From NCBI GenBank assembly GCA_008080685.1, contig VKGY01000008.1, positions 3,452 through 42,481 of the forward strand: 39,030 nucleotides of DNA. Reading direction: 5' to 3'. The position numbers and the translations under genes were made by a program. Every line of letters begins with the position of its first letter. Positions within the stretch are counted from its first letter, which is position 1. Shown one piece after another: positions 1 to 7,476 of this stretch. The notes beneath the pieces are model-generated. The model had not been told where the DNA came from. It saw only the letters and a list, made by a program, of their open reading frames with translations, and did not search any database. The stretch is from Spirochaetota bacterium (GTDB lineage: Bacteria > Spirochaetota > Spirochaetia > Treponematales > Rectinemataceae).

Positions 1-1418
1 CCCATCTGGATAGCTCGCAGATCCAATGCTTGGCAGGCAGCGGCCAATTCCAGGGCGATGACCCTCTGGGCATTGCCGACGATAGCCCGGGCTTTGCGGG
101 CCGCGATGGTTCCCATTGAAACATGGTCTTCCTGGTTGGCGCTGGAAGGAATGGAATCGACACTTGCCGGATGGGCAAGGGCTTTGTTTTCCGAAACCAA
201 AGCGGCTGCGACATACTGCACTATCATGAATCCTGAGTTTATGCCTCCGGAGATGGTGAGGAAGGCGGGCAGACCTTCCGAGAGGGCGGGATTGACCAGC
301 CGTTCAAGGCGGCGCTCCGATATGTTGGCCAGTTCGGCGCTGGCGATGGAGAGGAAGTCCATGGCCAAGGCGATAGGTTGGCCGTGAAAATTCCCGCCAG
401 AGATGATGTCCCCGGGGTCTCTCCCGTCTTCAGTTGCGATAGAACCCTCGAGCATGAGGGAGGGCTTGGGGAAAATGATGGGGTTGTCCGTGACGGCGTT
501 GAGTTCCCGGGCTAGGACCTGCTGCGCATAGGATAGGGCATCCCGGCTGGCGCCATGAACCTGGGGAATGCATCGCAAGGCATAGGCATCCTGGACCCTC
601 AACTCTCCCTGCCTGGTGACTAGGCGGGAATCCTCCAGCATGCGTCGCATCTCGGAAGCGCAGGCAATCTGGCCCGGCTGCCGGCGCAGTTCGTGTATCC
701 GGGGATCAAAGGCGTCGATAATGCCTCGCAAGGCTTGGGTGGTGAGGGCGGAAGCAAGCTGGGCTGTGGAATAGGCGAGGCAGGCGTCATGGACGGCCAA
801 TGCCCCGATGGCGGTCATGGCCTGGGTGCCGTTTATCAGGGCAAGGCCTTCCTTGGCTTCAAGAACAACGGGCTTCAATCCCGCCAGAGAGAGGGCTGTC
901 GAGCCGGCCATCCTCTCGCCCTTGTAGAGAGCCTCTCCCAGGCCGATCATCACAAGGGCAATGTGGGCCAAGGGAGCCAAGTCGCCTGAGGCGCCGAGGG
1001 AACCCTTCTCCGGCACGATTGGTATGACCTGGGCATTGAGCATGTCGACGAGAAGTTGCACAGTCTGAGGTCTGATCCCTGAGTTTCCCACCGCCAGGGC
1101 GTTTACCCGCAAGGCAATCATGGCCCGAACCACTTCCTGGGCAAGCGGTTCGCCCAGTCCGCAGGCATGGCTCATGATAAGATTCTTTTGGAGGATGGTA
1201 TTCTCTTCCTTGGAAATCACCACATTGCAGAATTTGCCGAATCCAGTGGTGATGCCGTAACGAACCAGTTCCTGATCCACGCAACGTTCTACCACCGCCC
1301 GTGAAGACCTCATCCGGGCGAAGGCCTCTTCATCGATTCCGACCCTCTTGCCGTCTCTCGCGATACGAACAAGATCTTCGATAGTAAGGGAGCACCCATC
1401 GAGCCTAATACCGTCCAT
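1..1418 (-). CDS. hutH: Histidine ammonia-lyase, 3' end outside the window
   Basis: Minus-strand reading frame open from 1418 to the window edge, about 472 of an expected ~500 residues. The product removes ammonia from L-histidine to give urocanate, the first step of histidine degradation in the cytoplasm. The Ala-Ser-Gly that cyclises into the MIO cofactor sits at residues 143-145 (SLGASGDLAPLA), almost exactly the canonical position. YGITTGFG at 54-61, the SGGNFHGQP segment and SANQEDHVSMG are also present. An alternative ATG lies six bases upstream at 1424. There is no convincing Shine-Dalgarno; a TATACT hexamer at 1426-1431 (minus) is so close that the message may be leaderless. The DMT permease diverges 42-48 bases away and may transport the substrate, which is inference. 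A related aromatic-amino-acid lyase is possible but less likely given the HutH-like motifs. Confidence 0.93.
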   Translation of the reverse strand, partial: MDGIRLDGCSLTIEDLVRIARDGKRVGIDEEAFARMRSSRAVVERCVDQELVRYGITTGFGKFCNVVISKEENTILQKNLIMSHACGLGEPLAQEVVRAMIALRVNALAVGNSGIRPQTVQLLVDMLNAQVIPIVPEKGSLGASGDLAPLAHIALVMIGLGEALYKGERMAGSTALSLAGLKPVVLEAKEGLALINGTQAMTAIGALAVHDACLAYSTAQLASALTTQALRGIIDAFDPRIHELRRQPGQIACASEMRRMLEDSRLVTRQGELRVQDAYALRCIPQVHGASRDALSYAQQVLARELNAVTDNPIIFPKPSLMLEGSIATEDGRDPGDIISGGNFHGQPIALAMDFLSIASAELANISERRLERLVNPALSEGLPAFLTISGGINSGFMIVQYVAAALVSENKALAHPASVDSIPSSANQEDHVSMGTIAARKARAIVGNAQRVIALELAAACQALDLRAIQM

Positions 1419-1465
1419 GCCCATCAGTATAGACAAAAATCCGCCGCCACGGATAGAGTAGGCCG

Positions 1466-2329
1466 ATGCACCTGACCAAAACGCTCGTGCCCCTCTTCGG
1501 CATTCTTGTGGCAATAATATGGGGCTTAACCTTCATTTCAATCAAAGTGTCCGTGAGGGAGCTGGGCCCTATGAGCCTGGCGCTTTCGCGCTTCCTGATC
1601 GCCAGCCTGATCCTGCCCTTGATCGCCGTGGCGTCGAAAACATCCCTGAAAATCAGGCTCAAAGACCTGCCCCTTCTGGCCTTTTCGGGATTGATGGGCA
1701 TAACGTTTTATTTCTTTTTCGAGAATAACGGGATCATGAAGCTCTCGGCTTCGGAATCCTCTATAATCATAGGCACCATCCCCGTCCTGACCCTTATCGT
1801 GGATTTTTTTATCTACAAGAGAAAGCCTACCACCGCCGTCATGGTTGGGATCTTTTTGTCATTCCTAGGGGTCGGCTTGATGGTGCTCCGCTCCGAGGCA
1901 GCGATGGTCTCTCCCGAGGGCTACTTCTTTATGGTTGGGGCGGCGGTGTCCTGGGTTCTGTACAGTTTCCTCACCAAGCCGCTTTCGGGAACCTATCCGC
2001 TTCTTGCCATCACCTTTTGGCAGATATTCTTCGGCACTCTGGGATGCCTGCCCTTCGCACTGGGGGAACGGCAGGATTATTCACAACTTTCCTTGCTAGT
2101 AATGCTTAATGTGGTGTACTTGGGAGTCCTCGCCTCGGCCTTCGGCTACTGGCTCTACGTGATTGTCCTGGACAACCTGGGCGCGAGCCGCTCCTCGGTG
2201 TTCATCAACCTGATTCCTGTGGTGTCCATCGTTGCGTCCTTCGCGCTTCTAGGTGAGCGGCTCGCGCCCCGTGACCATAGCGGGGGTCTACCTGGCAACC
2301 ACGACGCGGATCGGGCGGAATTAGGATAG
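1466..2329 (+). CDS. EamA/DMT-family permease with a frameshifted C-terminus
   Basis: Integral inner-membrane drug/metabolite transporter of the EamA family, with about nine hydrophobic segments and two EamA halves (roughly residues 8-135 and 150-270). The N-terminus IWGLTFISIKV and GERLAP near the end are typical. After GERLAP the annotated frame becomes hydrophilic and unrelated (RDHSGG...). Removing one base from the CCCC run at 2267-2270 restores a plausible last helix, VTIAGVYLATTTRIGRN, stopping at 2322-2324. Even that version looks several residues shorter than the usual final helix, so a small deletion may accompany the shift. The substrate cannot be told from sequence; divergence from hutH hints at amino-acid export or import. 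There is no clear Shine-Dalgarno before the ATG. Confidence 0.85.
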   Translation: MHLTKTLVPLFGILVAIIWGLTFISIKVSVRELGPMSLALSRFLIASLILPLIAVASKTSLKIRLKDLPLLAFSGLMGITFYFFFENNGIMKLSASESSIIIGTIPVLTLIVDFFIYKRKPTTAVMVGIFLSFLGVGLMVLRSEAAMVSPEGYFFMVGAAVSWVLYSFLTKPLSGTYPLLAITFWQIFFGTLGCLPFALGERQDYSQLSLLVMLNVVYLGVLASAFGYWLYVIVLDNLGASRSSVFINLIPVVSIVASFALLGERLAPRDHSGGLPGNHDADRAELG

Positions 2330-2359
2330 CAAAAAATTGGATCGCCTGGCCATTTGGTC

Positions 2360-4540
2360 CTATTTCTGGCCCATGAGCAGGTGGTACGCCTCGTAGTCGC
2401 CTTTGGCCGCAAGGAGTTTTTCACGGATCACCTCGTCCCCCAGCACTGCGCCCAGGCTTGCCAAGACTTGCATGTGCGGCGCGTCATCCTTGGCCGGACT
2501 GGCTATGAGGGCGATGATCTTGCCGGGGCTTCCGTCCATGGTTCCAAAATCCACCCCTGTTTTATGCACGCCTATCGCCAGAGCCTGAGATTCCACGCCG
2601 GAGGTGCGGGCATGGGGAAGGGCTATCGAGTGTTCCATGCCTGTGCTCATCCTGCTTTCCCTCTCCAACGTGTCCTTCAGTAAGGCGCGGCTATCCGAGG
2701 TTTTCTGCGCGTGGGCCAGGAGATCCACCAATTCTCCTATCACTGCTTCCTTGCTGCTTCCCGAGAGATGCACGGTTACGCACCGGGGATCGAGGATTCT
2801 CCTAAAGCCTGAGTCCACCCGCCCTAACTCGATGTGGAGTTCCGTCCTGGATCTTTCCACATCGTAGTTTTTCTTCAGTGCCTCGAAGCTCGCGTCAAGC
2901 TTGACAAGGACTTCGTGGAGACTCGCGCGGACGAAGGGGATATCCTCCGGGGCGGTCTCTATGCAAAGGCTCTTGCCCTCGGAAACCAAGGAGATGGAGA
3001 TGTCGCCCTTGCGGATATGGCTGATCTCGTCCCGGATGCTCATCAGTTGGACAAAAAACCCTTCCCGCTCAAAATCGTGCAAAAGCGTGGAAGTAATCAG
3101 TTCGGCGATTTCGCCGCTTGGAAAATCGATCCTGATCGACTCAGAGTTGTAACTCTTGACAGGAACCTTGGTTCCCGGGCCCCCTTGAGCCAATACCCTA
3201 TTGAGCAGGGGCGGGGCGATGATGCTGGTGGCCATGATCATGATGATGACGACGCCGAATACGGAGGGCTCCAAAAATTCTCCCGCAAGCCCTATGCCGG
3301 CGATGATGAGGGCTACTTCGCCCCTGGGCACCATGCCTATTCCTATCCGCGTCGCGCCACGGAAATTGAAACCTAGGAAGAGGGCGGGAAGTCCGCATCC
3401 GATTATTTTTGAGGCCACCGCGGCGAAGGTGTACAGGAGGCCGAATACCAGAACGTGTAGGTTGATGATCTGTCGCATGTTTACGAGCATTCCCATGATC
3501 GCGAAGAAAATGGGCACGAAAAAGTCGTACAGCGGCTTGGTCTTGTCTTGGATGAGATAAGCTATGTCGGTTTTTGAGAGACTTATTCCTACGATGTAGG
3601 CGCCAATGATCATGGCAAGGCCTTGAAGTTCGAAGAATCCCGCAAGAAGGAAGGCAAGACCGAGGGCGAGGGTGGGGTAGGTGGTTTCTCCGCCAAGCCG
3701 CTTGAGAAAGGCGGAGATTTTTTTTCCAAATATCAAGCCTACGGCGGTGAATCCAAGCCAGATGGCGAAGGCCTTGGCCGCGATGATCGCGATGGCCCCC
3801 GAGGAAAGCTCTCCCTTGCCGCCTTTTGAGGCGCCACCTAAGACTGCCGCTAGGCCCATGACGACCGCTAAAAGCACAATGCCGAGGACATCGTCGAATA
3901 CAGCGGCTGCGAGGATGGTCACGCCTTCGGGAGAATCCATCTTCTTTCGATCCGAGAGGATTCGGGCTGTGATGCCAACAGAGGTGGCAGTGCTCATGAT
4001 ACCTAGGAACATGGCGCTGGGAGAAAAAAAGCCTCCTCCGGTGAGCAAGGCTCCAAGGCCTGCACCGGCGGCAAATGAGATTATGACACCCCCCAGTCCG
4101 ACGATGGTGCCGGCGACGGAGAAATGGATGAGCATGTCTATGTCTGTCTCAAGGCCAGAAGAAAAGAGGAGGATTATCGAGGCTATGGTGGAGAAGGCGT
4201 AGAGTACGGGGCTTATGGCGAAACCGTCGCCCAGAGGGAAAATGCCCTGGGGAAAACCCGGAAGGGCTATGGCTCCAGCGGCAAAGGGGCCTATTAGCAC
4301 GCCGGCTAGGAGTTCTCCTATCACCGAGGGAAGGCCAATTTTTTGAGCCGCTCCTCCGCCGAGCCGTACGGCGAAGATTATGAATGCCAATTGGAAAACG
4401 ATCAGGGTCATCTGCTCGCCCAGGCTTGACTCCTTGGCTGCTAAGGCGCTATCGGCTGCTGAGGCGCCATCGGCTGCTACTGCGCCGGTCAGGCAGAGGG
4501 CTGAGAAGAGGAGAATGGAGATAAGCCGCGTGACTTTCAT
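2360..4540 (-). CDS. Kef/CPA2-type cation:proton antiporter fused to a PTS EIIA domain
   Basis: A 726-residue membrane protein. I chose the ATG at 4540 because it is followed by a signal-like segment (MKVTRLISILLFSALCL) and preceded by AGAGG six bases upstream; the frame stays open further upstream but without support. About twelve hydrophobic helices (residues ~45-440) form a Na+/H+ exchanger (CPA2) domain. A ~100-residue cytoplasmic linker follows, then a PTS EIIA type 2 (fructose/nitrogen-like) domain at about 578-726. SIALPHAR places the phosphorylatable histidine at residue 643, so the EIIA domain appears competent. Antiporter-EIIA fusions are known in several phyla; by inference the phosphotransferase state gates ion flux. 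The gene stands alone, converging with the permease (30 bases) and diverging from the pseudouridine synthase. Confidence 0.9.
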   Translation of the reverse strand: MKVTRLISILLFSALCLTGAVAADGASAADSALAAKESSLGEQMTLIVFQLAFIIFAVRLGGGAAQKIGLPSVIGELLAGVLIGPFAAGAIALPGFPQGIFPLGDGFAISPVLYAFSTIASIILLFSSGLETDIDMLIHFSVAGTIVGLGGVIISFAAGAGLGALLTGGGFFSPSAMFLGIMSTATSVGITARILSDRKKMDSPEGVTILAAAVFDDVLGIVLLAVVMGLAAVLGGASKGGKGELSSGAIAIIAAKAFAIWLGFTAVGLIFGKKISAFLKRLGGETTYPTLALGLAFLLAGFFELQGLAMIIGAYIVGISLSKTDIAYLIQDKTKPLYDFFVPIFFAIMGMLVNMRQIINLHVLVFGLLYTFAAVASKIIGCGLPALFLGFNFRGATRIGIGMVPRGEVALIIAGIGLAGEFLEPSVFGVVIIMIMATSIIAPPLLNRVLAQGGPGTKVPVKSYNSESIRIDFPSGEIAELITSTLLHDFEREGFFVQLMSIRDEISHIRKGDISISLVSEGKSLCIETAPEDIPFVRASLHEVLVKLDASFEALKKNYDVERSRTELHIELGRVDSGFRRILDPRCVTVHLSGSSKEAVIGELVDLLAHAQKTSDSRALLKDTLERESRMSTGMEHSIALPHARTSGVESQALAIGVHKTGVDFGTMDGSPGKIIALIASPAKDDAPHMQVLASLGAVLGDEVIREKLLAAKGDYEAYHLLMGQK

Positions 4541-4664
4541 ACGTGCCTCTAGCAATAAATGTAGCGTATTGGTAATAGATGCGCAATACGGCTTCGTATG
4601 CAAGTCTTTGAAATTGAATATCGCTCTTGCAAATAATCGGTCGCTTCTATACCCTAAATCCTGC

Positions 4665-5321
4665 ATGGTAGATCTATTATACGAAGACAAAGAAATCCTC
4701 GTTATCGATAAACCTGCCGGCCTTCCTTCCCAGCCTGGAGAGAGGGTTAAAAGCTCCGTCGTTTCCGTCTGCGAAGCTCAGTTTGGATTTCATCCCTTTC
4801 CCGTCCATCGCCTCGACAAAGAAACCGCCGGTTGCATGATCGTGGCCAAGGACAGCGCCTCCGCCACGCGCTGGGCCTTGAGGATAGGAATGAGGGACAT
4901 ACGGAAGAGGTACCGCGCCATCTGCTTGGGGGCTCCAGGCAAGGAAAAGGGTTCCTACTCCGATGATCTTCTGGTGGACGGCAAGGTGCACGCCGCGTGT
5001 ACCGAGTTTTTCGTCCTATCCCATTTTGGGAGCTTGGACGGGATACAAGGCTATTTTTCCCTTATGGAATTCGAGCTTGGCACGGGACGGATCCATCAGA
5101 TCCGACGCCATGCGGCGATGCACGGCCACCCGATTCTCTGGGACGATAAGTACGGCAATTTTCCCCTCAATCGCAGGCTGAAACGTGAACTTGGCATCGG
5201 AAGACTTCTGCTCTGGGCGTTCGCCCTGGATATTCCTGGATTCCCAACCCTCAGATCCGCCATGCCTGCTCATTTTTCGGCTTTCATGAAGGCATGGGAA
5301 TCCCCTCAGGAGACACAATAA
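4665..5321 (+). CDS. RluA-family RNA pseudouridine synthase
   Basis: A 218-residue protein that isomerises specific uridines to pseudouridine in rRNA or tRNA; the target is not predictable here. The signature HRLDKETAG (around residues 51-59) contains the catalytic aspartate, and GTGRIHQIRRHAAMHGHPILWDDKYG matches the conserved RluA C-terminal block (quoted in parts: GTGRIHQIRRH, HPILWDDKYG). It begins with the typical VDLLYEDKEILVIDKPAG, so I start at 4665, although the frame is open to 4380. It has no N-terminal S4 domain, as in the short RluA/RluC-like class. A TATACC hexamer lies 11 bases before the ATG and there is no Shine-Dalgarno, so the leader may be very short. The stop overlaps the ATG of the next gene (TAATG), indicating translational coupling. 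Confidence 0.88.
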   Translation: MVDLLYEDKEILVIDKPAGLPSQPGERVKSSVVSVCEAQFGFHPFPVHRLDKETAGCMIVAKDSASATRWALRIGMRDIRKRYRAICLGAPGKEKGSYSDDLLVDGKVHAACTEFFVLSHFGSLDGIQGYFSLMEFELGTGRIHQIRRHAAMHGHPILWDDKYGNFPLNRRLKRELGIGRLLLWAFALDIPGFPTLRSAMPAHFSAFMKAWESPQETQ

Positions 5322-5713
5322 TGACTACGGCGAAACTTTTTATCCTTTCCCACGGTGCCGCCTGGGTCCTGCCGGACGGACGGGTGATCAAGATCCCCGG
5401 CTTCCATTCCTCGTGGCTCGCCTCCCACGGGGCGATCGCCGGAGGGGCGACCAATACAGGGGAGTTTGTTAAAAAAACCGGGTGGGTTTCCGCTGTCCTG
5501 CATGAGGAAGGATATCTCGAGCTCATCCTCCGAAGCTCAGCCGATCCTAGGCAGCGCGATTGCTTGTGGGGTATTCTCTCGGCCAACGCCGATTCCCTTC
5601 AGCGGGTAGTGGTCATGGTCTTGGACAAGGACGAGCACAAGACTTTCCTGAAACCCATGCCTGGATCGAGACAGGAATTCGAGGCCGTCATGGCCGGTCC
5701 TTCAGGGGTTTAG
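5321..5713 (+). CDS. Hypothetical protein, coupled to the pseudouridine synthase
   Basis: A 130-residue soluble protein I do not recognise. The ATG at 5321 overlaps the stop of the pseudouridine synthase by one base, which supports this start over an in-frame ATG 27 bases upstream. It has no signal peptide or membrane segment. The N-terminal third (KLFILSHGAAWVLPDG, FHSSWLASHG) has a motif-like HSSWL..H pattern, and the rest is mixed alpha/beta in character. The 3' end overlaps the converging DUF72 gene by 12 bases. Coupling suggests co-expression with RNA modification, but no function can be assigned. Confidence 0.7.
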   Translation: MTTAKLFILSHGAAWVLPDGRVIKIPGFHSSWLASHGAIAGGATNTGEFVKKTGWVSAVLHEEGYLELILRSSADPRQRDCLWGILSANADSLQRVVVMVLDKDEHKTFLKPMPGSRQEFEAVMAGPSGV

Positions 5714-6496
5714 GGACAAATCTTTTATATCCAAGGCGAGCAATCTGGCGTTGCGGGGAGCGTTCGCCTTGGCATGGTTGTTGAACGCTACATACACCCG
5801 CTCGACTTTTTTGGAAAGGGAAATGAGCTTGCGCGCCCTTTCCTTGAGTTCCTTGGGGGAGTAGTCGTAGTCGTAGCGGGAGCTTGCGTTTCCTCCCCAC
5901 CAGGTGGCTTCGTTCCTGCCGTGGAGTCGGTAATAAACCATGGAGCTGGTGAGCCTGTCGGTCTCGGGCGGCAAGCCCTGCAGTTCCGGCCTATCGAGCA
6001 TGGCAAGGCAAATTTTCCTTTTCTGCAGCTCTTCGAAGACGCTTTCCTTGTACCAGGCGGAGTTTCGGAATTCCACCACCAAGGGAAAGGGCGAAAGGGC
6101 GTCGCAAAGCTGACCCAGGTAGCTCCTGTTTTCCGCAGTATAGGCGTAGCTATAGGGCAGCTGGATAAGAACTGCGGCTAGTTTCCCCCGGCTGCGCAAG
6201 GCTTCCGCGGCGAAGGAAAACCGCTGGGCGTCCTTGGTCCAATCCGGTCCTCTCTCGTGGGTGAGACCGCGGTAGGCTTTAAGGGAAAATAGGAATTCCG
6301 CGGGCGTTTGGGAAGCCATGGCTGTGAGGAGCTCTGGCTTAGGCATGGCATACCAGGAGTAGTCAATCTCCACGAAGGGGAAAATGAGGGAATAAAAGCG
6401 CAGGTATTCGGTCTGCCTAAGATCCTTGGGATAGAACAGCTCCCGCCATTCCGCATAGGAGTATCCGCAGGTTCCGACATAGAAGGTTGATTCCAT
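5702..6496 (-). CDS. DUF72 (YecE-like) protein
   Basis: A 264-residue protein of the DUF72 family, which has a TIM-barrel-like fold and unknown biochemical role. Recognisable elements are the N-terminal VGTCGYSYAEWRELFYP, PAEFLFSLKAYRGLTHER, the LVVEFRNSAWY motif around the middle, and the C-terminal YVAFNNHAKANAPRNA. All occur in the usual order and the length is normal (about 240-300 residues). The start at 6496 follows CAGAGGCCAG, a usable ribosome-binding site. It overlaps tail-to-tail with the small unknown gene. Family membership is clear; the function is not. Confidence 0.9.
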   Translation of the reverse strand: MESTFYVGTCGYSYAEWRELFYPKDLRQTEYLRFYSLIFPFVEIDYSWYAMPKPELLTAMASQTPAEFLFSLKAYRGLTHERGPDWTKDAQRFSFAAEALRSRGKLAAVLIQLPYSYAYTAENRSYLGQLCDALSPFPLVVEFRNSAWYKESVFEELQKRKICLAMLDRPELQGLPPETDRLTSSMVYYRLHGRNEATWWGGNASSRYDYDYSPKELKERARKLISLSKKVERVYVAFNNHAKANAPRNARLLALDIKDLSLNP

Positions 6497-6575
6497 CTGG
6501 CCTCTGGGGCCAGTATATCATGTTGCATAGATTCCATGATATGGATATCTTTTTACAATCCGGAGGTGTAGGACG

Positions 6576-7169
6576 ATGATAATTAGCTTTATTGCCAAGG
6601 TTCTTGGCGCCGCCACGTCTTTTTACATGATCATCTGCGCACTTCGGGTCTTCATGACCTGGATGCCGGGCATGAATGTGGGGCGAGCGGGGGTTTTCGC
6701 AAAATCCATAGTCGATCCCTATCTGTCCTACTTTTCCAAATTCAAGCTTTTCAAGACTGAACGGGTGGATTTCAGCCCCATCGTAGCGCTCTCAGTCCTG
6801 TCCGTGGCAAACAACTTCTTCTCCTCCGTCGCAATATCCGGAAGGATTAGCCTTGGCTTTCTGGCCAGCCTTGTCCTCGGTGCATCCTGGTCAGCCGTTT
6901 CTTTTATACTTTCCTTCCTTGCCTTATGTACCCTGGCAAGGGTTCTTGTCCTGGTCTTCAAGTGGAACAGCTTCCATCCCCTCTGGAACGTGATCGACGC
7001 CATCGTCAATCCTGTCCTCCACGCAATCAACATGAGGATTTATCGAGGCCGAGCGGTGGATTATCTCCAGGGCCTCATCACGGGATTTATTTTCCTGGCG
7101 GTTCTCAGGGCAGCGGGCGGCGCCCTGGTGGGCCTTTTGTCACGGCTTTTGGCCTCCCTGCCCTTTTAA
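6576..7169 (+). CDS. YggT-family membrane protein (two YggT repeats)
   Basis: A 197-residue integral membrane protein with about four to five hydrophobic helices arranged as two YggT units (residues ~5-90 and ~95-190). LRVFMTWMPG... and ...FHPLWNVIDAIVNPVLHAI are the family-type segments. YggT proteins are linked in other bacteria to cell division/shape or osmotic tolerance, with no defined activity. A strong Shine-Dalgarno (GGAGGTG) lies eight bases before the ATG. The gene is 13 bases upstream of yhbY, so the two are probably one transcript. Confidence 0.8.
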   Translation: MIISFIAKVLGAATSFYMIICALRVFMTWMPGMNVGRAGVFAKSIVDPYLSYFSKFKLFKTERVDFSPIVALSVLSVANNFFSSVAISGRISLGFLASLVLGASWSAVSFILSFLALCTLARVLVLVFKWNSFHPLWNVIDAIVNPVLHAINMRIYRGRAVDYLQGLITGFIFLAVLRAAGGALVGLLSRLLASLPF

Positions 7170-7182
7170 GGAGGTAAAGAGC

Positions 7183-7476
7183 ATGCTCGATTCCAAGTCG
7201 CGGAGTTTCTTGACCGGCCTTGCTTCCACAATACCGGCGGGTATCCATCTCGGGAAACAGGGACCGACCGAAGCCCTTGCAGTACAGCTGGCGACCCTGC
7301 TGGAACGGCACGAATTGGTGAAGCTTAAATTTGTCGACTTCAAGGACGACAAGAAAACCATCGCCGCCGATCTGTCCGTTGCCACCGCATCGGAGTTGGT
7401 ACGGGTCATCGGCAACATGGCCATCTTCTATAAGAAAAATCCCGATCCTGACAAGAGAACCATCAGGCTTCCGTAA
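7183..7476 (+). CDS. yhbY: YhbY-like CRM-domain RNA-binding protein
   Basis: A 97-residue single CRS1-YhbY (CRM) domain. Members bind rRNA precursors and are associated with assembly of the large ribosomal subunit. The family pattern is visible: hydrophobic N-terminal helix (LTGLASTIPAGIHLGKQGPT), LLERHELVKLKF, and the end ELVRVIGNMAIFYKKNPD. The normally conserved loop reads GKQG. TAAGGAGGT is an ideal Shine-Dalgarno six to eight bases before the ATG. Its last 14 bases overlap the converging MFS-HEAT gene. Confidence 0.92.
   Translation: MLDSKSRSFLTGLASTIPAGIHLGKQGPTEALAVQLATLLERHELVKLKFVDFKDDKKTIAADLSVATASELVRVIGNMAIFYKKNPDPDKRTIRLP

Noticed and set aside
859-1284. A 141-residue minus-strand frame at the window start
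   Set aside because: It lies in another frame within hutH, which has the correct MIO motif in its own frame.
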